Translations under genes and position numbers: made by a program
Notes under the pieces: generated by a model
Told to the model about the DNA's origin: nothing
Databases searched by the model: none
The model's input: the letters and a program-made list of their open reading frames with translations, nothing else
DNA from: an uncultured Nitrospina sp.
GTDB taxonomy: Bacteria; Nitrospinota; Nitrospinia; Nitrospinales; VA-1
Assembly: GCA_950072225.1 (NCBI GenBank)
Contig: CATMOP010000023.1
Span: forward strand, 1-12,445
DNA length: 12,445 nucleotides
Reading direction: 5' to 3'
Part shown: one piece after another, positions 1 to 5,897 of the stretch
How the letters are laid out: each line of letters starts with the position of its first letter
Position numbering within the stretch: position 1 is the first letter of the stretch

Positions 1-1
1 T

Positions 2-301
2 GGCTTGCGGTCCGGTTATTTCGTAGCAGATCTGGCCGGACCTGCTGGCACTTCTGTCACTTTGTACGGATTGGAAGATTTCCGCACTAACCATGGTTAT
101 CTGGTCATTGTAAAAAAGGATGATTCGATGGTAGAAATTGATGACCTCGGAGCATTTGCCGCAGGTGAGCGGACGGATGTTGAAAAAGAAAAGGGGGCCT
201 ACTCTGTCTTTTACCATCCGCATCAAAATTTTGAATCCCTTATCTCCTCCGTAAAATGGGGTAAGTGGTGGGACGGCTCCATCCCTGAAAAAAGTAACTG
301 A
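2..301 (+). CDS. C-terminal part of an unrecognised protein, cut by the left edge
   Basis: An open frame enters from the window edge and ends at the TGA at 299-301, giving about 99 residues. It is probably the C-terminus of a longer protein: the frame is open to the first base, and the only early start candidate is a TTG at position 5 whose upstream region cannot be seen. The segment is soluble-looking, with no membrane stretch, and mixes beta-type hydrophobic runs (GYLVIVKK) with acidic patches and aromatic residues near the end (KWGKWWDG). I recognise no family and assign no function. The gene converges on the SemiSWEET gene, whose stop lies 35 bases downstream, with no evident terminator between them. 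The frame is likely real because of its normal amino acid composition. Confidence 0.6.
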   Translation, partial: GLRSGYFVADLAGPAGTSVTLYGLEDFRTNHGYLVIVKKDDSMVEIDDLGAFAAGERTDVEKEKGAYSVFYHPHQNFESLISSVKWGKWWDGSIPEKSN

Positions 302-336
302 ATCTCGCTATAAAGATGGAGACAGGGAAACGGTAT

Positions 337-594
337 TCAGGAGTCAAACTTGAGTTTCATGGTAAGGATAGCCAAAACTAAAACCAGGGTGACCGTGTTC
401 CAAAATATGATGGGAGGTTCTTGAATTAAAAACCCATAAACCAGCCAGAACATCACCCCCACGCTAAAAACGGAAAACATGCCCAAAGAAAGATCAGAGG
501 CCGACCGGCTTTTCCATGTTTTCACCACCTGGGGCAGAAACGAAATAGTAGTTAAGAACCCTGCCAAAAAACCCACCATGTTGGTTGTACTCAT
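337..594 (-). CDS. SemiSWEET family sugar transporter (MtN3/PQ-loop)
   Basis: The 85-residue protein has the size and layout of a bacterial SemiSWEET: three predicted membrane helices (about residues 5-22, 38-56 and 61-80). Seen directly are the PQ motif (P21-Q22, in the context SFLPQVVKTWK) at the end of helix 1, the polar SRSASDLSLGMF linker typical of the family, and an Asn (N66, FWNTV) in helix 3 at the position that lines the sugar site in characterised members. Family knowledge: SemiSWEETs dimerise to form a passive mono/disaccharide uniporter in the inner membrane. The substrate cannot be told from sequence. The ATG at 594 has a GAGG ribosome site about 9 nt upstream. The gene lies downstream of the ydcZ-like gene on the same strand, separated by 97 nt holding a GC-rich hairpin and a T-run, so it may be expressed separately. 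Confidence 0.88.
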   Translation of the reverse strand: MSTTNMVGFLAGFLTTISFLPQVVKTWKSRSASDLSLGMFSVFSVGVMFWLVYGFLIQEPPIIFWNTVTLVLVLAILTMKLKFDS

Positions 595-608
595 TTTATT
601 CAGCCTCT

Positions 609-642
609 AAAAAAGTTAACCGGCGAGGAGCCGCCGGGGGCA
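609..642 (-). terminator. GC-rich hairpin plus T-run between the ydcZ-like and SemiSWEET genes; copy of a dispersed repeat
   Basis: Read on the minus strand there is a perfect 6-bp stem CCGGCG/CGCCGG (plus coordinates 620-625 and 632-637) with a 6-nt loop. It is followed after 5 nt by six T (609-614). That is the shape of a weak intrinsic terminator downstream of the ydcZ-like gene, or an attenuator in the SemiSWEET leader, since a TATAAT sits just upstream on the same strand (643-651 region). The 15-nt block at 628-642 recurs exactly, in inverted orientation, at 8863-8877. Confidence 0.5.
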
Positions 643-691
643 AATTATAATGTCTTTATTTTACCCTTGCAGGGCATAAAAAGAGAGCCAC

Positions 692-1135
692 TTAATTCTT
701 TCGAATCAAAAAGAATCCGCCCATTAACAACAAGATACCGAGCCATCGGGCTTCACTCATTTTTTGAATGGGAAAACCGAACCATCCAAAGTGGTCCATT
801 AAAACCGATGCGATTAATTGGCCCGCCAGCAGTAACCCGACCAGGGCAAGCATTCCTATTTTGGGTCCTGCAAGTATGGAGCCCAAAACCACTACGGCGC
901 CAATGAGACCTCCTCCCCATACCCAAACAGGCATTACGCCAAACTTGCCGAACCCGGGAAAAGGAACTTTTAGAAAAACCACACTTGCCAACAGACATAA
1001 TGCCCCCACTATAAAGGAAACCAACGCCGCTAATAGCGGACTGTTGACAAACCGCGCCAGTTCCGCATTAATACCAACTTGGACCGGCAGCAGGAACCCC
1101 ACAAAAAATGCCAAAGATATATAAATATAATTCAT
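692..1135 (-). CDS. YdcZ/DUF606 family small membrane transporter (DMT superfamily)
   Basis: The 147-residue, strongly hydrophobic protein has five predicted membrane helices (about 4-22, 34-54, 69-88, 91-112 and 128-145). It carries the family signature near the first helix (Q19, G21, N23 in PVQVGINAELA), a SPLLAALVSFIVG second helix, and GQLIASVLMDHFGWFG in the fourth. This matches DUF606/YdcZ, a half-size relative of the drug/metabolite transporter superfamily found as single or tandem copies. The substrate is unknown for most members. The ATG at 1135 has GGAGG four nt upstream, an excellent ribosome site. It starts 27 nt after the stop of the unknown gene 1163-1465 on the same strand, so the two are probably co-transcribed. 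One related protein of this type often pairs with a second copy; only one copy is present here. Confidence 0.85.
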   Translation of the reverse strand: MNYIYISLAFFVGFLLPVQVGINAELARFVNSPLLAALVSFIVGALCLLASVVFLKVPFPGFGKFGVMPVWVWGGGLIGAVVVLGSILAGPKIGMLALVGLLLAGQLIASVLMDHFGWFGFPIQKMSEARWLGILLLMGGFFLIRKN

Positions 1136-1162
1136 AACGCCTCCGTCTGAAATCTAGCTTTG

Positions 1163-1465
1163 CTATTCTTCCGCCAGCTCTTCGGCCAAATCAATGACTA
1201 ACCTGAGGGTTCCTATGAGGTACAGACGATCTTCCTCCTCCATATCCTTCAACCAATTTTCATAACCATATTGAGCTAGTTGATCCCTTCCAGAAATTCC
1301 ATTTCCACGGTCAGCATCAAGATCACTGAGGCATAAAAACTCCTCCTGTGCCTGAGTGGCAACCTGGGAATAGCTTTCTGGGCCCTGAATATATTTGAAA
1401 GTTGTTGAAGTTTCTAGCAGCTGCTCTGACAATTCTATTAAAATGGGATGAGATTGAGAATTCAT
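1163..1465 (-). CDS. unrecognised small acidic protein
   Basis: An open frame of 100 residues starts from the ATG at 1465; a TTG at 1480 would add MIFLI but looks less likely. The product is acidic and soluble-looking, rich in Glu and Asp. It has probable amphipathic helices at the N-terminus (ILIELSEQLLETS) and the C-terminus (LIGTLRLVIDLAEELAEE), with a polar Gly/Arg middle (DADRGNGISGRDQ). There is no membrane span, cysteine pair or catalytic motif I recognise. No strong ribosome site precedes either start. It would be the first gene of a minus-strand unit with the ydcZ-like gene (27-nt gap), transcribed divergently from gdhA. Coding character is supported by its composition and its length in an otherwise AT-rich region. 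Function unknown. Confidence 0.6.
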   Translation of the reverse strand: MNSQSHPILIELSEQLLETSTTFKYIQGPESYSQVATQAQEEFLCLSDLDADRGNGISGRDQLAQYGYENWLKDMEEEDRLYLIGTLRLVIDLAEELAEE

Positions 1466-1485
1466 GATTAAAAAGATCAAAAGAG

Positions 1486-1513
1486 TTGAAAATTGTTAGT
1501 TTCTTCATATAAT
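1486..1513 (+). promoter_or_regulatory. candidate sigma70 promoter for gdhA
   Basis: TTGAAA at 1486-1491 and TATAAT at 1508-1513 are separated by 16 nt. A second TATAAT follows immediately at 1514-1519. Transcription would start near 1520, about 90 nt before the gdhA ATG. The TATAAT pair is nearly self-complementary, so it could also serve the divergent gene on the minus strand, although no good -35 is seen there. Confidence 0.5.
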
Positions 1514-1520
1514 TATAATC

Positions 1521-1540
1521 TCGGGTAATTACAATCCCGA
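1521..1540. promoter_or_regulatory. inverted repeat at the predicted gdhA start site (possible operator)
   Basis: TCGGG (1521-1525) and CCCGA (1536-1540) are perfect inverted arms around a 10-nt AT-rich centre. They lie directly downstream of the -10 box, across the expected start site. This is the geometry of a repressor site or a 5'-end stem-loop. No regulator is identified. Confidence 0.35.
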
Positions 1541-1611
1541 AGGGAAAATATCAAATCATTATAGGATACTTATATTTCTATAGCTCATAATTCACTTACC
1601 GGAGAATAAGA

Positions 1612-2964
1612 ATGATGGTACCCGACCAGACTTTGGATCTCGATGAATTCATGCAAGGTTTAATAAAAAGGAATCCTGGAGAAATAGAATTTCATCAAGC
1701 GGTTGAAGAAGTGGCCGCCAACGTCATTCCTTTCATCAACAAGCACCCAAAATATATCAAAAATCGAATCCTGGAGCGAATGACCGAACCGGACCGAACA
1801 ATAATTTTCCGGGTTTGTTGGGAAGATGATGAAGGAAATGTCCGTACCAACCGGGGTTACCGCATACAGTTCAATAATTCCATCGGACCTTATAAAGGGG
1901 GGCTTCGCTTTCATCACTCTGTCAATTTAAGCATTCTCAAGTTTCTGGGTTTTGAACAAACTTTCAAAAACAGCCTGACCACTCTTCCCATGGGTTCCGG
2001 AAAAGGTGGAGCGGATTTTAACCCAAAAGGAAAGTCGGAACGGGAAATCATGCGTTTTTGTCAGGCATTTATGACAGAACTATCAAAGCATATCGGCGAA
2101 AACGTTGATGTTCCCGCAGGAGATATAGGGGTGGGTGCAAGGGAAATCAGTTATATGTTCGGTCAATATAAGCGCCTGAAAAATGAGTTTACAGGAACTT
2201 TGACCGGAAAGGCCCTTGAATTTGGCGGAAGCCTCATACGAAAAGAAGCCACGGGTTATGGTTGCGCCTATTTTATGGAAGAAATGCTGAAAAATCAGGG
2301 CGACTCCATTGAGGGAAAAAACTGTATTGTCTCAGGATCCGGGAATGTCGCCCAATTTTGTGCCCAAAAAATAATGCATTTAGGAGGGAACGTTTTGACT
2401 CTATCGGACTCCTCCGGGTTTATCCATGACCCAGATGGATTGAACGAAGAAAAACTGGATTACATTATTGATTTAAAAACCAACCGCCGAGGAAGAATTT
2501 CTGAGTTCGCCGAAAAATTCAAATGCAAGTTCCATAAAGATAAAAGACCCTGGTCCATAAAAGCGGATCTGGCATTCCCCTGTGCCACCCAAAATGAACT
2601 TGAATTACCGGATGCCAAACTACTCATAAAAAATGGATGCAGGGCCGTCGCGGAAGGTGCCAACATGCCCACCACTAAAGATGCCATTGACGCCTTCCAT
2701 AAAGCCAAAATCATTTTCTCACCGGGAAAAGCCTCCAACGCGGGAGGCGTCTCGGTATCCGGGCTTGAGATGACCCAAAACAGCATTCGCCTTTCGTGGC
2801 AAAGGGAAGAACTGGAGGAGCGACTAAAAACAATTATGCATGATATCCACCAGCAATGCGTTAATTATGGAACGGAAAAAGATCACGTCGATTATATTAA
2901 AGGTGCAAACATAGCTGGCTTTGTAAAAGTCGCCGAAGCAATGGTTGCTTATGGCGTGATCTGA
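1612..2964 (+). CDS. gdhA: NADP-type glutamate dehydrogenase
   Basis: The 450-residue product is full length for the hexameric bacterial enzyme, which makes glutamate from 2-oxoglutarate, ammonia and NADPH in the cytoplasm. The N-terminal substrate domain shows GPYKGGLRFH (K95), the glycine-rich active-site loop around the catalytic lysine (GSGKGG, K131) and PAGDIGVG with the catalytic Asp D171. The C-terminal domain has the dinucleotide fingerprint SGSGNVAQ (241-248), and beta-2 ends in LSDSSG (264-269). An S-D-S stretch at this place is typical of NADP-preferring members, so biosynthetic use is inferred. The ATG at 1612 has GGAG seven nt upstream; the adjacent second ATG (1615) is a less likely start. 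The gene is preceded by a promoter and inverted repeat and followed 76 nt later by yajQ on the same strand. All key residues are intact. Confidence 0.97.
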   Translation: MMVPDQTLDLDEFMQGLIKRNPGEIEFHQAVEEVAANVIPFINKHPKYIKNRILERMTEPDRTIIFRVCWEDDEGNVRTNRGYRIQFNNSIGPYKGGLRFHHSVNLSILKFLGFEQTFKNSLTTLPMGSGKGGADFNPKGKSEREIMRFCQAFMTELSKHIGENVDVPAGDIGVGAREISYMFGQYKRLKNEFTGTLTGKALEFGGSLIRKEATGYGCAYFMEEMLKNQGDSIEGKNCIVSGSGNVAQFCAQKIMHLGGNVLTLSDSSGFIHDPDGLNEEKLDYIIDLKTNRRGRISEFAEKFKCKFHKDKRPWSIKADLAFPCATQNELELPDAKLLIKNGCRAVAEGANMPTTKDAIDAFHKAKIIFSPGKASNAGGVSVSGLEMTQNSIRLSWQREELEERLKTIMHDIHQQCVNYGTEKDHVDYIKGANIAGFVKVAEAMVAYGVI

Positions 2965-3040
2965 TAATTTTATTTTACTGCAATGAATATTTACCAACTA
3001 ATATCCAATTATCCAAACATAAAAACCAATAATATAAAAT

Positions 3041-3544
3041 ATGGCCTCTAAAAACCCATCCTTTGACATTGCCTCCACCACCGATCTGGCGGAGGTTCAA
3101 AACGCCTGTAACCAAACAATGCTTGAAATCCGACAAAGGTTTGATTTCAAGGGAAGTAAATGCAAGGTTGAACTGGATTCCAAAAAGGCCCAGGTAACCA
3201 TTAATGCTGATGATGGACACAAATTGAATTCTGTCATCGATATTTTGCAAAGCAAGCTCATCAAAAGGAAGGTATCCATTAAAGCACTAGAATATGGAAA
3301 CGTTGAATCCGCTTCTGGGGATGCAGTCCGACAGGTTATTACCATCCAGCAGGGAATTCCCCAGGATAAAGGAAAAGAAGTCGTAAACTTTATAAAAGGC
3401 CTGGGATTGAAAAAAATTCAAGCCCAGATAATGGACGACCAGGTTCGGGTAAGTGGAAAAGATAAAGATGACTTGCAATCAATCATAGCAAGCCTGAAAG
3501 AAAAAGACTTTGGAATTGATATGTCGTTCACAAACTATAGATAG
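3041..3544 (+). CDS. yajQ: YajQ/UPF0234 family nucleotide-binding protein
   Basis: The 167-residue product has the normal family length (about 160-165). It carries the characteristic start PSFDI with EVQNACNQ after it, the QRFDFKGSK segment, the central QGIPQDKGKEVVNFIKGLG helix region, KIQAQIMDDQVRVSGKDKDDLQ, and the terminal MSFTNYR, close to the FVNYR ending seen across the family. The fold is two ferredoxin-like domains. Members bind nucleotides and tRNA, and some are cyclic-di-GMP effectors. Which ligand applies here cannot be seen. There is no clear Shine-Dalgarno sequence upstream of the ATG at 3041, where the leader is almost pure A/T, so initiation may rely on an unstructured leader. 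It could be read through from gdhA (76-nt gap, no terminator seen). Confidence 0.93.
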   Translation: MASKNPSFDIASTTDLAEVQNACNQTMLEIRQRFDFKGSKCKVELDSKKAQVTINADDGHKLNSVIDILQSKLIKRKVSIKALEYGNVESASGDAVRQVITIQQGIPQDKGKEVVNFIKGLGLKKIQAQIMDDQVRVSGKDKDDLQSIIASLKEKDFGIDMSFTNYR

Positions 3545-3591
3545 TTCCCCACCTTTTATTCTTTAATCTTTTATATTTCCGAGGTGGTCAA

Positions 3592-3639
3592 ATGAATAAA
3601 ACATGGCCCCAAAGGACAGCAAATGCAGTGTTCAATTGA
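3592..3639 (+). CDS. possible 15-codon ORF with an excellent ribosome site
   Basis: A GAGGTGGTC sequence at 3581-3589, nearly ideal against the 16S anti-Shine-Dalgarno, is followed by an ATG at 3592 and a frame of 15 residues (MNKTWPQRTANAVFN) ending in TGA at 3637-3639. It lies downstream of yajQ, and its stop overlaps the stop of the convergent DJ-1-like gene. It could be a truncated gene start left by a rearrangement, a microprotein, or chance. CCACC (3550-3554 region) can also pair with GGTGG of the ribosome site. Confidence 0.25.
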   Translation: MNKTWPQRTANAVFN

Positions 3640-4189
3640 AACCTAAAAGTTCCAAAATTTTTTTTCCAAACACTCTGCCACTGGAGTCATCTCCAGCCGT
3701 CACAACACGGTTAGAAGAAATGAGGGGCTCTTCCACAACGAACGCTCCGGCATCTTCAAGTTCTCGAATACATTTTTCATCGTGTGGAGCAGAAACCTCC
3801 TGACGGTTAAGGAGTCCGGCTCGAGCCAAAGAAACCACTGACAGTCCTAATGCCCCAACCACTTTACCCGCCCGAAAGTGATCCGTTAAAATTTGCGGTA
3901 GAATCGGATCATTCCATATCGAATTTTTAGCGCCCTTACCTCCTACAACCACTACCGCATCGTATTTTTTATTCGGCAATAATTTTTTATCCCAATCAAC
4001 TAAAATCCCATCAGGAAGCACTCTTGTTTTCTTTTCACCGACAGCCTCATTCCCTGACTTGGAAAGGATAATAGTCTTCAGCGGTATCTCTGCAAAAACA
4101 GATTTTAATTCTAATAATTGCTGATCACAAAAACGGTTTTGAGGGATAACCAACAGGATAATTGCGGATTCTGGGTTTACCATTTTCAT
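3632..4189 (-). CDS. DJ-1/PfpI family protein lacking the usual catalytic Cys and Glu
   Basis: Starting at the ATG at 4189, which has GGGGGAG six nt upstream, the product has 185 residues. A TTG at 4210 in the same frame lies upstream of that ribosome site and is less likely. The class I amidotransferase-like fold is seen in the first strand AIILLVIPQNRFCDQQ, the second VVVVGGKGA (about 80-88), the elbow region VVGALGLSVVSLARAGLL (110-127), and the C-terminal APHDEKCIRELEDAGAFVV and RVVTAGDDSSGRVF blocks. In DJ-1/PfpI the elbow normally reads A-I-C; here the Cys position is G115 (ALG). The partner acidic residue after strand 1 (D-x-E) is Q24 (DQQ). Without these, protease, deglycase or peroxide-sensing chemistry of the usual type is unlikely, so a binding or regulatory role is inferred. 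It is divergent from cspA and convergent with yajQ. Confidence 0.85.
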   Translation of the reverse strand: MKMVNPESAIILLVIPQNRFCDQQLLELKSVFAEIPLKTIILSKSGNEAVGEKKTRVLPDGILVDWDKKLLPNKKYDAVVVVGGKGAKNSIWNDPILPQILTDHFRAGKVVGALGLSVVSLARAGLLNRQEVSAPHDEKCIRELEDAGAFVVEEPLISSNRVVTAGDDSSGRVFGKKILELLGFN

Positions 4190-4243
4190 TTCAAACTCCC
4201 CCCATATCAATAAATATTTAATATTTTTAGAGTTACAGAATTA

Positions 4244-4285
4244 GGTCCACACATTAGGATATACCTACACATTCAGGTACATATT
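4244..4285. repeat. imperfect tandem repeat in the cspA/DJ-1-like divergent spacer
   Basis: Two roughly 20-nt units share the core CACATT followed by AGG (CCACACATTAGG at 4247-4258 and CTACACATTCAGG at 4265-4277), each followed by an ATA-type stretch. They lie in the 189-nt divergent region between the DJ-1-like gene and the cold-shock gene. They could be a regulator's direct-repeat site. The similarity is modest and may be chance. Confidence 0.25.
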
Positions 4286-4378
4286 ATAAGGACATTATCT
4301 GCATTGATGTAGAGCCTTGAATGATTTTTAAACATATGCTAAAGGACGATTGCTTACACTTCCGGGAAAGGACGCATC

Positions 4379-4579
4379 ATGGCTATTGGAAAAGTAAAAT
4401 GGTTCAGCAATCAAAAAGGTTATGGTTTCATCCAAACAAGCGAAGGAGAAGATATATTTGTACATTTTTCCGCAATTCAGGCTGAAGGATTCAAAACTTT
4501 AGGCCAAGGGCAAGAAGTAGAGTTTGAAATCAGCGCGGGCCCAAAGGGCCCACAAGCCCAAAACTTGGTCACCAAGTAA
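4379..4579 (+). CDS. cold-shock protein, CspA family
   Basis: The 66-residue protein is a single cold-shock domain (OB fold). It shows both RNA-binding motifs, KGYGFI (RNP1, 13-18) and DIFVHF (RNP2, 25-30), the start GKVKWFSNQKG, and the end GPQAQNLV. Family role: it binds single-stranded RNA or DNA and melts secondary structure as an RNA chaperone; many members are induced by cold or stationary phase. The ATG at 4379 has AAAGGA six nt upstream. The octamer AAAGGACG occurs twice in the leader (4341-4348 and 4367-4374). The gene is monocistronic: a stem-loop terminator follows the stop by 28 nt. Which csp paralogue this is cannot be told, so no gene letter is given. The palindromic GGGCCC pair at 4537-4551 simply encodes the G-P-K-G-P run. 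Confidence 0.95.
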   Translation: MAIGKVKWFSNQKGYGFIQTSEGEDIFVHFSAIQAEGFKTLGQGQEVEFEISAGPKGPQAQNLVTK

Positions 4580-4607
4580 TTCTTTCATGGAAATCTACTA
4601 CTTTCTA

Positions 4608-4640
4608 AACCGATAGAGTTCTCTGCCGGTTTTTATATTT
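4608..4640 (+). terminator. intrinsic terminator of the cold-shock gene
   Basis: The hairpin AACCG (4608-4612) pairs with CGGTT (4627-4631), and an inner AGA/TCT stem sits around a GTTC loop. It is followed directly by a T-rich tract (4631-4640). A TATAAT at 4647-4652 right after it may belong to the promoter of the downstream monooxygenase gene, though no good -35 box is seen. Confidence 0.7.
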
Positions 4641-4701
4641 TTGTCATATAATCCCTGAATAAAACTAGCGGATACCCTCCCCATTTCTAAAGGAGCTTTT
4701 T

Positions 4702-5010
4702 ATGCCCATCCTAATGACAGCCCGCTATCAGATCCGGCCCCATGCTATAGACCGTTGCAAAAAAGCGATTCAAGCTTTGGTAGACCATGTTAAAGAAAAT
4801 GAGAAGGAAACCCTTTTTTACATGGCACAACAGGAAATACTAAACCCCTATGCTTTTTTACATATTATGGTATTCAAGGATGAAGTAGCTCTGACCTTAC
4901 ATCGTTCTTCCAAAGCAGCGGAACATTTCGTTAACGTCTTATACCCCGAAACCATCGACCCCCTTGAATTTAAAGAATATAATTTGACAGCCACAAATTT
5001 TAAAATTTAA
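4702..5010 (+). CDS. antibiotic biosynthesis monooxygenase (ABM) domain protein
   Basis: The 102-residue product fits a single ABM domain, a ferredoxin-like dimeric alpha/beta barrel related to YgiN quinol monooxygenase. Seen are the opening beta strand MTARYQIRP, the helix IDRCKKAIQALVDHVKENEK, the strand TLFYMAQQEILNPYAFLHIMVFKDEVAL, and a second helix with the H-x-S-S/A-AEHF block typical of the family (LHRSSKAAEHF). Members oxidise quinols or polyketide-like substrates without cofactor, or have unknown roles; nothing here identifies a substrate. The ATG at 4702 has AAAGGAG six nt upstream, a strong ribosome site. It converges on the GYF-like gene with only 15 nt between the two stop codons, so no room exists for separate long 3' ends. 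Confidence 0.8.
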   Translation: MPILMTARYQIRPHAIDRCKKAIQALVDHVKENEKETLFYMAQQEILNPYAFLHIMVFKDEVALTLHRSSKAAEHFVNVLYPETIDPLEFKEYNLTATNFKI

Positions 5011-5025
5011 AAGGGAAAAATTCCG

Positions 5026-5358
5026 TCAGCCATTGATATCCTTCAAAAGACCAGCCAATTCCTCAAGATCACCTTTAAGACGGGAAGGAGGACTTAATTC
5101 GCCCATCTCGTCATAATCTTCAAGTTTGGGATTACCCGCCAACTCCATTGTTGCCTGCCCCTCTTCATCTATCAGAAAATATTTTCGTAGCTGATAATGT
5201 CGGTCAATCCGAATCCAGTTTTTACCATCCCCGGAAAGTTCATCGGTGCCAAGTAAAACTTTTTTCCTAATGAAGGTGATCAGGTTTTGTGAGGATACGT
5301 TGTTGACTTTGGTTTTACCCCTCCGAATCATCACTAGTTTTAATGGTTTTCTAGGCAT
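5026..5358 (-). CDS. small GYF-2-like domain protein downstream of lspA
   Basis: Starting at the ATG at 5358 the product has 110 residues. A TTG at 5388 would overlap the lspA stop, and neither start has a clear ribosome site. Residues 8-62 resemble the GYF-2 type small domain: a basic first strand (KLVMIRRGKTK), a helix (SSQNLITFIRKK), then G-T-D-E-L-S followed by W48 and D52, and a closing strand (YQLRKYFLI). In this fold the pattern is 'strand, helix, xxDELS..G..W..l'. The C-terminal 45 residues are acidic and low in structure, ending in a short helix (LEELAGLLKD). GYF-like modules usually bind peptides, and a binding role is inferred only from the fold resemblance. It is the last gene of the ileS-lspA string, converging with the ABM gene. 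Confidence 0.55.
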   Translation of the reverse strand: MPRKPLKLVMIRRGKTKVNNVSSQNLITFIRKKVLLGTDELSGDGKNWIRIDRHYQLRKYFLIDEEGQATMELAGNPKLEDYDEMGELSPPSRLKGDLEELAGLLKDING

Positions 5359-5384
5359 GGAAAGAAAATTAAAAGGGACAGGAA

Positions 5385-5897
5385 TCAAATAATTTTAGCA
5401 GAGGAGTCAGGTGGCGATTTCCAGCTAAACAAGTCTGCCACCATTAAGGCTACGCCAATGGTTATGCAGGAATCCGCAATATTAAAAGCTGGAAAGTGAT
5501 GCCCGTTGACGACAAAATCAAAGAAGTCGATCACCTCTCCATGAAGGGTTCTATCAATAAGGTTGCCAATCGCGCCACTAAATATCAAAATCAAACCGGC
5601 TTGCACCAGTTTTTTTTCTTTAGGGTTCTGATGAAAAATCACAAGGATCGCCAAAATTGCGATAGCAGAAATAGCTATAAACATCGGAGCTTTATATTCG
5701 AACTGCTGGTCTGCAAACAGCCCAAATGCCACCCCGGAATTTCGGATATGGGTTAGATTGAAAAGGCCTTCCATCACCTCCACCGAATAATTGAGGGGAA
5801 TATGAAGCGTAACCATGAACTTGGTGTATTGATCCACCACAATCAAGACCCCAGAAATAACAAATAGAAGGAAATATTTATTGCTCAAGCCACTCAT
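5385..5897 (-). CDS. lspA: lipoprotein signal peptidase (signal peptidase II)
   Basis: The 170-residue inner-membrane aspartic peptidase has four expected helices (about 8-25, 71-88, 98-115 and 137-156). It cuts the signal peptide from prolipoproteins after diacylglyceryl transfer to the lipobox Cys. All family blocks are visible: D22 in VDQYTK, NSGVAFGLF (53-61), GAIGNLIDR (108-116) and GEVIDFFDF with catalytic D124, then FPAFNIADS with catalytic D142. The ATG at 5897 overlaps the ileS stop by four bases (ATGA), so translation is coupled. ileS-lspA is one of the most common pairs in bacterial genomes. Its presence implies lipoproteins and fits a Gram-negative envelope. Length and residues are normal. 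Confidence 0.97.
   Translation of the reverse strand: MSGLSNKYFLLFVISGVLIVVDQYTKFMVTLHIPLNYSVEVMEGLFNLTHIRNSGVAFGLFADQQFEYKAPMFIAISAIAILAILVIFHQNPKEKKLVQAGLILIFSGAIGNLIDRTLHGEVIDFFDFVVNGHHFPAFNIADSCITIGVALMVADLFSWKSPPDSSAKII

Noticed and set aside
4537..4551. GGGCCC-AAA-GGGCCC hairpin inside the cold-shock gene
   Set aside because: It is explained by codons for Gly-Pro-Lys-Gly-Pro and is too internal to be a terminator.
4995..5008. 14-bp AAATTTTAAAATTT palindrome at the end of the ABM gene
   Set aside because: All A/T and inside coding sequence; expected by chance in AT-rich DNA.
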